Below are positions 1-9,343 of a stretch of DNA of 64,000 nt, piece by piece. The first letter of the stretch is position 1. Every line of letters starts with the position of its first letter. Source of the DNA: Neorhodopirellula pilleata (lineage in GTDB: Bacteria > Planctomycetota > Planctomycetia > Pirellulales > Pirellulaceae). The stretch spans positions 1 to 64,000 of the forward strand of contig NZ_SJPM01000021.1 in assembly GCF_007859915.1 (NCBI RefSeq), in the 5' to 3' direction. A program made the position numbers and the translations under genes. A model generated the notes under the pieces. It was not told the origin of the DNA and ran no database searches. It was given only the letters and a program-made list of their open reading frames with translations.

Positions 1-175
1 GTCGCTTCCTTGGTGAGTTGGTTCCGGCGGCGTGACCGTGAGGCTAAAGAATACCAGACCTTTCAACTCAAGCGAACAGGGTACTGTCCCCTCATGTTAT
101 GGATACACTAAACCGACAGCCCGCTAGGGTCGTCGGATCACGAAGTCCGTACCACACTATCACAAAGACAAAACA

Positions 176-1417
176 ATGACCGAAACGAAGCCATCGGCCC
201 GACTGCTATTACTGGGAGTGATCGTGATGCTGAACTGCGCCAAAGCAACTGCCGGTGACACTTTTGTCAGCGACGTCACATTCATGAAAAAGCACACGCC
301 GATCGTATTGCTGCAAAGCGGAGATGCCGCCGTCGCCGTCGCGCCCGCCTATCAGGGCCGCGTGATGACCAGCACTTATGATCGAGAAGCCGGTCCCAGT
401 TTCGGCTGGATCAATCGTCCCGTCATCGAAAAGGGTTTCCTGTCCGCCGAAGAGAAAGAGGGAAAACTCGAAGAGCACATCTATATCTTTGGGGGGGAAG
501 AGCGATTCTGGTTGGGCCCGGAAGGCGGGCAATTTGCGATCTTCTTCAAGCCAGGAACGGATTTTGAGTTCTCCGACTGGAGCACTCCCGCGGCAATCGA
601 CACCGATTCATACGAATTGGTTGAACAGACGAAGACATCCGCCAAGTTCAAGCACTCGACCGAGCTGATCAATCACAGCGGCACCCGCTTCAAGGTCGGC
701 ATCGAGCGGACTGTGAAGCTGCTCCGTAGACAGGCGGCGTCCGAGTTGCTGGGCGTCAAACTCGGTGACGGGCTGCGGATGGTCGCGTACGAAACTGACA
801 ACCAGATCACGAACACTGGCGATAGAGCCTGGAGGCGGGACACGGGACTGCTGTCAATTTGGATCCTAGGGATGTACAACCCGTCGCCACAAACAACCGT
901 GGTCATCCCATTCAAGCCAGGCGATGATGCGACACTTGGCCCCATCGTCAACGACACCTACTTCGGCAAGGTACCATTGGACTACTTGAAGGTCGAAGAC
1001 TCCAAAATGTTTTTCCGCGGCGATGGTACCCGCCGCGGGAAAATCGGTATCACGGCCAAGCGTTCCAAAGGAATCGCCGGCAGCTACGATGCCGCCGGAA
1101 AAGTACTGAACATCGTCACTTACAACGTCCAGAAAGCACCCAACGGTTTCGTCAACTCGATGTGGGAACTGCAAGACGAGCCTTACGCGGGAGACGTGAT
1201 CAATTCCTACAACGATGGCTCCCCCGAGCCTGGCAAGCCACCTTTGGGACCGTTCTATGAGTTGGAAACTTCTTCTCCCGCAGCTGCGCTGGAGCCTAGC
1301 GAAACCATGACGCACGTGCAGCGGACCTATCACCTCCAGGGTCCTGCAGAACAACTGAATGGGCTCGCGAACCAATTGCTCGGCGTTGAATTGGATGCGA
1401 TTAAGGAAGCCTTCTAG
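176..1417 (+). CDS. Secreted mutarotase-like protein of unknown function (DUF6786-like)
   Basis: The 413-residue protein has a hydrophobic N-terminal signal segment (about residues 8-26, ending AKATAG) and no other obvious membrane segment. The body has regular beta-rich spacing and a conserved-looking stretch FGGEERFWLGPEGGQFAIFF near residues 104-123. I associate this stretch with planctomycete and Bacteroidetes proteins of the DUF6786 type, which resemble aldose-mutarotase beta-sandwich folds. That assignment is from memory and should be treated as tentative. No catalytic residues can be assigned with confidence. The gene is first in a long co-directional run of sulfatases and sugar-active enzymes, with 52 bp to the next gene, so a role in carbohydrate processing outside the cytoplasm is inferred. 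ATG at 176 is the first start that gives an intact signal peptide. The 175 bp upstream show no recognisable gene or strong promoter. Confidence 0.7.
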   Translation: MTETKPSARLLLLGVIVMLNCAKATAGDTFVSDVTFMKKHTPIVLLQSGDAAVAVAPAYQGRVMTSTYDREAGPSFGWINRPVIEKGFLSAEEKEGKLEEHIYIFGGEERFWLGPEGGQFAIFFKPGTDFEFSDWSTPAAIDTDSYELVEQTKTSAKFKHSTELINHSGTRFKVGIERTVKLLRRQAASELLGVKLGDGLRMVAYETDNQITNTGDRAWRRDTGLLSIWILGMYNPSPQTTVVIPFKPGDDATLGPIVNDTYFGKVPLDYLKVEDSKMFFRGDGTRRGKIGITAKRSKGIAGSYDAAGKVLNIVTYNVQKAPNGFVNSMWELQDEPYAGDVINSYNDGSPEPGKPPLGPFYELETSSPAAALEPSETMTHVQRTYHLQGPAEQLNGLANQLLGVELDAIKEAF

Positions 1418-1469
1418 CGAATCCGAACACCTTGCGGACCCAACGATCTCTTTTCTGTATTGGAAGCGG

Positions 1470-2666
1470 ATGAATGACATGAAACCACTGCAATTAATCG
1501 CCGTCCTTGGTGTTCTGCTCTCATTGGCAAGTGATCGTGGTGCGGCCGAGCCGATCGCAGCTCCGGTGGACCTGGAGCGAATGCCAGACTTTTCATGGGA
1601 CCACGTGCCTTTGTACGTGCACATTCGCAAAGACACCGCGTTTACCGATGATGAGATCCGATACCTGGCGACGTTTCCGTTGATTACCTTTGAGAAAGCA
1701 ACCGGACATCAAGATTTCGGATCCGTTGAAGCGGGAACCCTCAAAGCAGCCCGCGCTGTAAAAGCGGTCAACCCAGAAACCAAAATATTGTACTACCGAA
1801 ACGTGATCGTGCACTATGGTAGCTATGCAGCCAACGAGACTTTGAAACAGATTCCGGGTGCGTTTCTGGTCGGACGAAAAGGCGAGGAAAAGCTGATTCG
1901 CAACCGCGTCCAAGCCTATGACCTCAGCAACGTGGCGATGCGTGATTGGTGGATCAACGCTGCGATGGATGTCTGTGCCGATCCCGCCGTTGATGGCATT
2001 TTTCTCGACGGTTTTGTCAAGGTTCTGGAGCCTGCTTTCTTGAAACGTGAAATTGGTGGAGCAAAGAAGGACGCCGTGCTGGCCGGATACGTGACGATGA
2101 TGGAAGAGACTCGCAAGATGCTCGGGCCGCAGAAGCTGATGGTAGCGAATTTGCTGAGAGCGCGTTTTCCAGATTCGGGAATCCGCTATCTGAAGACGCT
2201 TGATGGTTCTTATATCGAGGGATTTGAGGGCGATGTAGGGATGTCCAAGAAAGACTATGTTGCCCAGGGCATCAGAGACTTTCAAAAAGCCGCGCGTCAG
2301 GGCTCCATCATTGCCTACACCTGTGGACTGGGTCGCAACCAACAAGATGCAGACGAGACACCGGGGGCCGCCGTTCAAGGCGACGATCAACAGAGACGGA
2401 AAGGGAACGCGAAGGACCGGTTCGACTACCAGTTGGCAATCTTCTTGATCTGCGCCGAGCGGTACAGCTACTTTGATTTAAAAGACAGCTACGACGCGAA
2501 ATCGAGTAAGACCTGGATGACGCGTCCGGCTGTTTTTGATCGTCCCTTGGGTCCACCGAAAGGGCCAGCGACTCGTAGCGGCTATACATACGCTCGCGAT
2601 TTCCCCAACGCGTCCGTTGAACTCGATATCGAGAACGAATCGGCGAGCATCGTTTGGAAGCGGTAA
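1470..2666 (+). CDS. Secreted putative glycoside-hydrolase-like TIM-barrel protein
   Basis: The reading frame is open from 1359, but the ATG at 1470 (or the one at 1479) starts directly before a signal peptide (LIAVLGVLLSLASDRGAA), so 1470 is preferred; this gives about 398 residues. The mature protein alternates beta and helical segments in a TIM-barrel-like way. The line VDGIFLDGF near residues 174-182 resembles the strand-end acidic positions of putative glycosyl hydrolases that lack an assigned family (GHL15-like). This is a fold-level resemblance; no catalytic pair is proven. It sits 52 bp after the mutarotase-like gene and 122 bp before the first sulfatase, suggesting shared transcription and an extracytoplasmic polysaccharide substrate. 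Confidence 0.65.
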   Translation: MNDMKPLQLIAVLGVLLSLASDRGAAEPIAAPVDLERMPDFSWDHVPLYVHIRKDTAFTDDEIRYLATFPLITFEKATGHQDFGSVEAGTLKAARAVKAVNPETKILYYRNVIVHYGSYAANETLKQIPGAFLVGRKGEEKLIRNRVQAYDLSNVAMRDWWINAAMDVCADPAVDGIFLDGFVKVLEPAFLKREIGGAKKDAVLAGYVTMMEETRKMLGPQKLMVANLLRARFPDSGIRYLKTLDGSYIEGFEGDVGMSKKDYVAQGIRDFQKAARQGSIIAYTCGLGRNQQDADETPGAAVQGDDQQRRKGNAKDRFDYQLAIFLICAERYSYFDLKDSYDAKSSKTWMTRPAVFDRPLGPPKGPATRSGYTYARDFPNASVELDIENESASIVWKR

Positions 2667-2788
2667 GCGCGCTCGCCATGAAGGAGACCGCGTGGGATAG
2701 CGTGGCGCGATACCCCCAGGCAGACCTTCGATTGAAATGCACTGCCGAATCGTGACCTCTCTACAGCTTGTTGCCGGAACACCAATCG

Positions 2789-4210
2789 ATGAATCGAATT
2801 GTCTGCCTGTTCGCGTTTTTCCTTTTTTCATCGTCATTGTCGATGGCAGCCGATCCACCCAATATCATCTACCTGATGCTGGATGAATGGGGATATTTTG
2901 AATCGGGGCACATGGGGCATCCCGAGCTGCTGACTCCCAACATCGATGAATTTGCTGGCCAAGGGATGCGTTTTACCAACGCCTACGCAGGTGCCCCCGT
3001 TTGCGGACCGACCCGTTGCGTGTTGTTGACGGGCCTTCATTCCGGCCACATGTCGATGCGAATCAACGATGGGTTCTCACCGATCCGTGAAGATGAGCCC
3101 ACGCTAGCCACAATGCTCAAACCGCAGGGCTACGCGACAGGTGGTTTTGGGAAATGGGGCATTGGTGGTCGGGGGACTTCCGGCGTCCCCGAGAAGCATG
3201 GTTTCGATGAGTTTTTTGGTTATTACGATCAAGTTCACGCCCACACCTTTTATCCTCAGTACCTGATCCGAAACAGTCGTGAAGTCCCGCTCGCCGGCAA
3301 CAGCGGCGATAGCTTTTACGAAGGCGATACTCACGCCCAGCTTGCGATCTTTCGCGAGTCGCTCAAGTTCATTCGAGAGAACAAGAACCAACCGTTCTTT
3401 TGCTACCTCCCGTGGACTCCTCCGCATGGTCTGTGGGGGATTGATGACGATGATCCATCCTGGCAACTCTTCAAAGACAAACCCTGGACTGCTGGGCAAC
3501 GAACCGACCGGGACGCTCGAGTTTATGCTGCATTCATGCACATGGTTGACCGCCAACTTGGCGAGATCCTTGCTCTGCTGAAAGAGCTTCAGATCGACGA
3601 CAACACAGTTGTTTTTGTGTGCGGCGACAATGGTGGGCAAGACTATTTCAAGACGGAGGAACGACCGCATGGGTTCTTTGCGCCGAACCTCAATCCAGCC
3701 ACCGGGAAGCGTTTTCGCGCCGGAAAGGGCTCGTTGTACGAAGGCGGTTTAAAGATTCCTTTCTTGGTGCGCTGGCCCAGCACCATTGAACCTGGTGCGG
3801 TGACCGATCAACTGATCTGTTTCCAAGACGTCATGCCGACGCTGGCGGACCTGACCGATGCATCTTGCCCCAAAACCGATGGGCTCTCTTTCGCTCCGAC
3901 CCTACTGGCTCAACCAGGGCAACAAGCTCACGATCACTTGTACTGGGAGTACCGTGATCAAAGGGCAGTGCGAATGGGGAACTGGAAAGCTTGCAAACGA
4001 GGCAATCGCGACTGGGAACTCTACGATTTATCCCTTGATGTGGAGGAAAAGCAAAACATCGCAGGACATCATCCAGCGGTTCTCAAAAAGCTGGTGACAC
4101 TCGCGAAATCGTCTCGCGAGCCGGTGAGGCCTGGCGAAGTCTATGATCGCCAGCTCATGGAGAAGGACCGACGTCAAGCTCCCCATCGCCCCCAACCAGC
4201 TCAGAAGTAG
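2789..4210 (+). CDS. Secreted sulfatase (S1-type, formylglycine-dependent)
   Basis: This is a sulfatase of the alkaline-phosphatase-like superfamily, hydrolysing sulfate esters outside the cytoplasm. Frame-open sequence begins with a TTG at 2768, but the ATG at 2789 starts a clean signal peptide (FAFFLFSSSLSMAA), giving 473 residues. The catalytic signature reads CGPTRCVLLTG, with the Cys to be converted to formylglycine at residue 72. FGKWGIGG (about 117) and CGDNGGQ are further family motifs. The usual double-Asp metal motif is LDEWGY here, a conservative Asp-Glu variant. The C-terminal part with RMGNWKACKR and the YDLSLDVEEKQNI segment is the usual sulfatase ending. Substrate cannot be told from sequence. 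Confidence 0.92.
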   Translation: MNRIVCLFAFFLFSSSLSMAADPPNIIYLMLDEWGYFESGHMGHPELLTPNIDEFAGQGMRFTNAYAGAPVCGPTRCVLLTGLHSGHMSMRINDGFSPIREDEPTLATMLKPQGYATGGFGKWGIGGRGTSGVPEKHGFDEFFGYYDQVHAHTFYPQYLIRNSREVPLAGNSGDSFYEGDTHAQLAIFRESLKFIRENKNQPFFCYLPWTPPHGLWGIDDDDPSWQLFKDKPWTAGQRTDRDARVYAAFMHMVDRQLGEILALLKELQIDDNTVVFVCGDNGGQDYFKTEERPHGFFAPNLNPATGKRFRAGKGSLYEGGLKIPFLVRWPSTIEPGAVTDQLICFQDVMPTLADLTDASCPKTDGLSFAPTLLAQPGQQAHDHLYWEYRDQRAVRMGNWKACKRGNRDWELYDLSLDVEEKQNIAGHHPAVLKKLVTLAKSSREPVRPGEVYDRQLMEKDRRQAPHRPQPAQK

Positions 4211-4365
4211 CGGTTGCGGCCAGCGGCCCGCTGCTTGCCGCAAATCATTACCCGCCAGTCGCAAATGGTTCTCGATGTAGGGGCGTTTCCCAGCCACAAT
4301 TGCTCGCTAACGGGCAACCAGAACCGCTGGGGCCGCTTTTTCGACTTCTTCGACCGTTGATTCCT

Positions 4366-6171
4366 ATGTCACGAAACATGCTCTTCCAATGTGCCATCGC
4401 CGCTTTGATTACAACGATGACTGCATGCTCCGCGATTGCCAAATCACCCAATGTTGTGATTGTGATTTCCGACGACCAAGGCTACGGCGATCTGGGATGC
4501 ACCGGCAATCCAATCATCAAGACTCCGAACATCGATGAGCTTGCGTCGGAAAGCTCGGGACTGAGCGACTATCACGTTGCCCCGACTTGTTCGCCGACTC
4601 GTTGTTCCTTTCTAACGGGGCATTGGACCAACCGCACGGGCGTGTGGCACACCATCATGGGGCGATCGATGCTGCGTGAGAACGAAGTCACGGTCGGCCA
4701 GATGTTTTCCGACGCTGGTTACCAAACGGGAATGTTTGGAAAGTGGCACCTTGGTGATAACTATCCGTACCGTCCCGAGGATCGTGGCTTCACAGAAGTC
4801 TATCGGCATGGTGGAGGCGGCATCGGACAAACGCCTGACGTTTGGGACAACGCCTACTTCAACGGTTCGTATTTTCACAACGGCGAGATCATTCCGGCGA
4901 AGGGTTTTTGCACGGATGTGTTTTTTCAAAAAGCCAATGATTTCATTACGAAGTGTGCGAAGGAGGACCAACCGTTCCTGGCCTACATTTCAACCAACGC
5001 TCCACACAAGCCGCTGCACTGCCCACCGGACTATATGAAGATGTACGAGGGGCAATCAGACAATATCGCAGCATTCTATGGAATGATCACCAACATCGAC
5101 GACAACGTGGGTAAGACGCGTGAGCTGATCGACGAGCTTGGAATCGCGAACGATACCATTTTCATTTTCACCACCGACAATGGCACGGCCAGCGGCGCTA
5201 AGGTCTACAACGCAGGCATGAGGGCGGGTAAGGGAAGCCCATACGAGGGCGGCCACCGCGTTCCGTTCTTTGTGCATTGGCCCGCCGGTGGATTGACGCA
5301 GCAACACGACGTGAACGAGTTGACGCACGCGGTCGACATTGTTCCAACGCTTCTTGAGATGACAGGTGTGCCAAAACCCGAAGGCGTGAAATTCGATGGC
5401 GTATCGATCGCCGATTTGCTTGACCCGAACAAAGACGTCGAGTGGCCGAAACGGTTTGTGATCAGTGATTCGCAACGAGTACGCGATCCGATCAAGTGGC
5501 GTGGTTCGTCGGTGATGACAGGTAAATACCGGCTCGTCAATCGAAAGGAGCTTTATGACATTTCAACGGATCCGGGGCAAAAGAATAATATCGCCGAAGA
5601 GCATCCGGAGATCGTTTCGGAGATGCGAGACTTTTATGACCAATGGTGGGCTGAGCTAGAACCGACCTTTGCCCAAACGACGGAAATCTATCTAGGGCAT
5701 TCCGATCACCCGGTCGTCAACCTGACCGCTCACGACTGGATCCAAAAGGTTTATCCGCCGTGGCACCAGGGATCGATCCGCGAGGCGAGTCGCAATCAAG
5801 TCGATGACGAGAAGCTGAAGCATGTCGGCTACTGGGCGGTCAAGGCTTTGACCGCTGGCAAGTACCAGATTTCGCTTCGTCGCTGGCCGACGGAGTCGGG
5901 AGTTGCCATCAATTCGGCACTTCCCGCAGGCGACGACGTTCCCGGTGTCACTGCTGCGTTTCGTACCGTCAAAGGAAACGCGATTGGAGCCAACCACGCG
6001 GTGCTCCGGATTGACGATCAAGATCTCGATCGCAAACCCGTCGGGGGCGATGCGGAAGCGGTCGATTTTGTCACCCAACTCAATGCGGGTTCCCACCGTC
6101 TCGCACCGTTCTTTGAAATACCCGAAGGCGAGCTAGGTGCGTACTACGTCGTCGTGACGCACCTGGAATAG
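4366..6171 (+). CDS. Secreted arylsulfatase with C-terminal beta domain
   Basis: The frame opens at 4300, but ATG 4366 starts the signal peptide (MLFQCAIAALITTMTACSAIA), giving 601 residues. The metal-binding ISDDQGYGDLG motif is followed by the CSPTRCSFLTG signature with the catalytic Cys at residue 75. GKWHLGDNYP and the glycine-rich HGGGGIGQ segment follow. The latter is shared, with small changes, by the sulfatases at 9344 and 13182, so the three form one paralogous subgroup within this cluster. Residues after about 450 form an extra beta-rich domain that begins after the DQWW segment. Sulfate-ester hydrolysis in the periplasm or outside is the expected activity; the particular sugar is unknown. 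Confidence 0.93.
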   Translation: MSRNMLFQCAIAALITTMTACSAIAKSPNVVIVISDDQGYGDLGCTGNPIIKTPNIDELASESSGLSDYHVAPTCSPTRCSFLTGHWTNRTGVWHTIMGRSMLRENEVTVGQMFSDAGYQTGMFGKWHLGDNYPYRPEDRGFTEVYRHGGGGIGQTPDVWDNAYFNGSYFHNGEIIPAKGFCTDVFFQKANDFITKCAKEDQPFLAYISTNAPHKPLHCPPDYMKMYEGQSDNIAAFYGMITNIDDNVGKTRELIDELGIANDTIFIFTTDNGTASGAKVYNAGMRAGKGSPYEGGHRVPFFVHWPAGGLTQQHDVNELTHAVDIVPTLLEMTGVPKPEGVKFDGVSIADLLDPNKDVEWPKRFVISDSQRVRDPIKWRGSSVMTGKYRLVNRKELYDISTDPGQKNNIAEEHPEIVSEMRDFYDQWWAELEPTFAQTTEIYLGHSDHPVVNLTAHDWIQKVYPPWHQGSIREASRNQVDDEKLKHVGYWAVKALTAGKYQISLRRWPTESGVAINSALPAGDDVPGVTAAFRTVKGNAIGANHAVLRIDDQDLDRKPVGGDAEAVDFVTQLNAGSHRLAPFFEIPEGELGAYYVVVTHLE

Positions 6172-6270
6172 TCTGATTGCCAAGTTAACAAGGAACACCA
6201 CGCGGCTTCTGCCCGTCTTTCTCGCGAGCATCTCGATGGTTTATCGACGAATCGCAATTGGATCAGATCA

Positions 6271-7746
6271 ATGACAAAGCTACGTGAAGTGTATTTACTT
6301 GAAAAGAAGCTGATCGTGATGGTGCCGGCCGTATTGATCGGGCTTTCACTGGCTCTGCCTGCGAAGGCAGACGCAGAGACTTCGACGCCAAACATCATCG
6401 TGGTCTTTGCCGATGATCTTGGCTATGGAGATGTCAGTTGCTATGGCGCGACGAAGATTCACACACCAAACATCGATTCCCTCGCACGCGATGGAATCAA
6501 ATTCACCGATGCTCACTCAGCAGCCTCACTATGTTCGCCATCGCGATATGGGTTAATGACTGGCTATAGCCCCTGGCGACTTCATCGCAAGGGCAATGGT
6601 TACCGCTTGAGCAGTGATCGGATCACGATGGCGAAGTTCTTGCAGGGCCATGGTTACACTTGCGGAGCGATTGGCAAATGGCATCTCGGATACAGCAAGG
6701 ATTGGAATCGGCTGCCAATCACCGGGCCACTGGAGGTCGGCTTTGACTATCACTTTGGCGTGCCAACCAATCACAACGATTCGACTCGGGCGTTCATCGA
6801 AAACCATGACTTAGTCGGTCGCAAACCAGTTGAAGACTTTCGCATTGTCAAAGGCAAGGACTTTCCCGAAGGTCTCGAAGAGCCACGCATTGAAGACCAA
6901 GTGGACACCACACTGACCAAGAAAGCGGTCGCTTTCATTGAAGAGAACGCTAACAAGCCTTTTTTCTTGTATTTCACGCCCTGTGCACCGCACACCCACG
7001 TGACACCCGCGGCGAAGTTTCGTGGAACCAGCCAAGCTGGGTTGTATGGCGATCACGTACAAGAGTTGGACTCGCATGTTGGCGAGTTGCTTGCCACGCT
7101 GAACGAACTCGACTTGAGCGACAACACACTTGTCATCTTCACAAGCGACAACGGTTCGACACCCAAGGATTTCAAAGGCACGCAGAATGTAAATCTGAAC
7201 CTCGCTGACGACTCCGGGGAGATTCGAACTCGATTCAAAAGTGCGAAAGCGGACGCAAAGAAGCTGGGCCACGTTACCAACGGACCTTGGCGTGACGGCA
7301 AGGGAGACCCCTACGAAGGAGGCCACCGCGTTCCTTTTGTCGCACGCTGGCCGGGACACATTGAGCCCAAAAGCGTGTCTGAGCACACCGTGGTCATGAC
7401 TGATGTCTTTGCGACTTTGGCAGATATCATCGATCAAGAACTCCCAAACGATGCGGCTGAAGATTCAATCAGTTTCTTGCCGGCACTTTTCGGGCATCCA
7501 ATCCAACCACACCGGGAAGCCATCTTTGTTCTCGGTGATGGGAAAGACAGCTCGATTGCGGTCTGTTCGGGTCACTGGAAACTGGTCGTTCGTTATGACG
7601 CGGACCGGAAGGAGAGTTATGAACTTTACGATATTGAGAAAGACCCTGGTGAACAGGTCAACTTGCAGAAGAAACATCCGTCCGTGACCAAACAATTGGC
7701 TGCTGCACTGAAAGATGCTGAAACCGCCGGTCGTACTCGTCGTTGA
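6271..7746 (+). CDS. Secreted arylsulfatase A-like sulfatase
   Basis: The protein has 491 residues with an N-terminal signal segment (LIVMVPAVLIGLSLALPAKADA). FADDLGYGDVSCYG and the signature CSPSRYGLMTG are present, with the catalytic Cys at residue 88. GKWHLGYSKD, TSDNGS and GKGDPYEGGHRVPF follow in the normal order. Length fits single-domain family members. It lies 99 bp after the preceding sulfatase and 28 bp before the beta-propeller protein, consistent with an operon. Neighbouring genes suggest a sulfated algal or animal polysaccharide as substrate; the sequence alone does not identify it. Confidence 0.94.
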   Translation: MTKLREVYLLEKKLIVMVPAVLIGLSLALPAKADAETSTPNIIVVFADDLGYGDVSCYGATKIHTPNIDSLARDGIKFTDAHSAASLCSPSRYGLMTGYSPWRLHRKGNGYRLSSDRITMAKFLQGHGYTCGAIGKWHLGYSKDWNRLPITGPLEVGFDYHFGVPTNHNDSTRAFIENHDLVGRKPVEDFRIVKGKDFPEGLEEPRIEDQVDTTLTKKAVAFIEENANKPFFLYFTPCAPHTHVTPAAKFRGTSQAGLYGDHVQELDSHVGELLATLNELDLSDNTLVIFTSDNGSTPKDFKGTQNVNLNLADDSGEIRTRFKSAKADAKKLGHVTNGPWRDGKGDPYEGGHRVPFVARWPGHIEPKSVSEHTVVMTDVFATLADIIDQELPNDAAEDSISFLPALFGHPIQPHREAIFVLGDGKDSSIAVCSGHWKLVVRYDADRKESYELYDIEKDPGEQVNLQKKHPSVTKQLAAALKDAETAGRTRR

Positions 7747-7774
7747 ACCGTCACACTCGAAAGTTGTGCGAACT

Positions 7775-9307
7775 ATGAAATCACTGAAGAGTTGTCTCAT
7801 TGCCACCATTTTGTCTGTCTCACCAGTCCAGGCTGACGATTGGACGATCGATAGCGCAAACGAGTGGGAGCAAAGCATCGAGTCGAGTGACGGTGTCGTG
7901 GTTGCGGATGGTGTTGCTTCGCCGACTGAAAGAGTTGCAACGATCACAACGAAGATCAATTCGACAAGCAAGAAACGCTCCGCCAAGTCGCTTGTGGTCA
8001 ATCAATCACCGATCTGGCAAAACTGGAATCCGATTGAGAACCTCGGACCCGCCAACCTGGGCGACGCACCTGTATTGCTGACCGTTGGGCCTGACAACTA
8101 TTGGATGTTCGGTCGTTACCTCGCCGCGCGACCTGTCCAAAAGACGGCTCGCCAAAAGAATGGGCAGAAAGCCAAGCCTGCTCCCGCGTTCAAGGCTGAA
8201 TCAGCAACGCTTGCCGGTTTCGACATGCCGCTGCTAACGACACCGTTTCCCAACCAGTATGACGCTCCGGGTGGTTTGAAGCCTAAGACAGGCGGTTATC
8301 ACGCTTGGCAAAGTCGCGACATGAAGAACTGGGTTCATCATGGGCCGGTCACGGACGGTTTCGCCAAGTGGACGACCAGTGCCGAGTGGGTCGATGGCAA
8401 GGCGCACATCTACTACGACTTTCCCAACGACCAAGACCCTCACGTCTACGTCGACGACGATCTGTTCGATGGCGTGCCGGGCAAGAACATGGGCATCGCC
8501 GTCAGAGATCCGTCGCACGGTAGTGATGCGGGATTCATTCGCGATCTAGATGGCAACATGCACGTCATCATCGAAGACTGGAGTCCGATCAGTGCCAACA
8601 AGCGATCATGGGACTCGCCACTTGCCGCTCACGCGGTCAGCTCCAATGGAACGGATGGTTTCGTCTTCCAATCGCCGGCTGTTGACAATCGCACCAAATC
8701 AACCGGCAAGATTGGAACGTACAAGCATCCCCACTGGGTAAAGGAAGACCCAGCGAACTACAAAACGAACGTCGCTGAATACGAAATCCACGAACCCGAA
8801 CAAGAAGCGTACGGCGATTGGGCCGCGATCTGCGTTGGCGGACAATACTACCTATTCGGCGACTACGATCCGGCTGGCGGTCATCAGATGAGCGTGGGTT
8901 GGTTCACATCCTCGTCGATCGACCAGCCATTCAAGTGGTGCGACAACATCGGAAACGGCCATCCCGATCCGGACATCGCCTTCGCCGAAGGACAGTTCTA
9001 CTTGGCGACGCAGCAGAAGACGGACTTCGTTAGCCCCGGTCCGTGGGTGGAAACCGTTGAAGCTCGAGTCGGCGTCGATACGAATAACGATGCATCGATC
9101 GACCATTGGACGGACTGGAGTGAGATCAAGGAAAGCTACCACTACATCCCGAACTTCGCCAAGCAGATTGCCAAAACACCCGCAACACTCGATCTCTCGA
9201 AGCTGCCCGCCGGGTACGGTTTTCAGGTTGAACTGCGTTTGACCGATTCAACCGAAAACAAGTCGAAGCCGATCCTCGAACGAATGAGCTTGTCGTTTAA
9301 TGAATAA
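7775..9307 (+). CDS. Secreted five-bladed beta-propeller glycosidase-like protein
   Basis: The frame opens at 7715 inside the preceding gene, but ATG 7775 gives a clean signal peptide (MKSLKSCLIATILSVSPVQA) and 510 residues. The sequence has recurring W-rich blade segments (YHAWQSRDMKNWVHHGP, IYYDFPNDQDPHVYVDDD, GHPDPDIAFAEGQFYLATQQ) like those of the GH43/GH117 beta-propeller glycosidases. The Asp residues in PNDQDP, RDLDGNMHVIIEDW and PDPDIAF are candidate catalytic or metal positions, but I cannot assign a CAZy family. The C-terminal 100 residues look like a beta-sandwich. Its position between sulfatases suggests it cleaves a glycosidic bond exposed after desulfation. Confidence 0.7.
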   Translation: MKSLKSCLIATILSVSPVQADDWTIDSANEWEQSIESSDGVVVADGVASPTERVATITTKINSTSKKRSAKSLVVNQSPIWQNWNPIENLGPANLGDAPVLLTVGPDNYWMFGRYLAARPVQKTARQKNGQKAKPAPAFKAESATLAGFDMPLLTTPFPNQYDAPGGLKPKTGGYHAWQSRDMKNWVHHGPVTDGFAKWTTSAEWVDGKAHIYYDFPNDQDPHVYVDDDLFDGVPGKNMGIAVRDPSHGSDAGFIRDLDGNMHVIIEDWSPISANKRSWDSPLAAHAVSSNGTDGFVFQSPAVDNRTKSTGKIGTYKHPHWVKEDPANYKTNVAEYEIHEPEQEAYGDWAAICVGGQYYLFGDYDPAGGHQMSVGWFTSSSIDQPFKWCDNIGNGHPDPDIAFAEGQFYLATQQKTDFVSPGPWVETVEARVGVDTNNDASIDHWTDWSEIKESYHYIPNFAKQIAKTPATLDLSKLPAGYGFQVELRLTDSTENKSKPILERMSLSFNE

Positions 9308-9343
9308 CCCTACGCCCGCAATGCTCTCATCAAAGATAAGATC

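Noticed and set aside
1..175. Possible gene end or promoter at the left edge
   Set aside because: No frame with recognisable protein and no clear promoter elements were seen.
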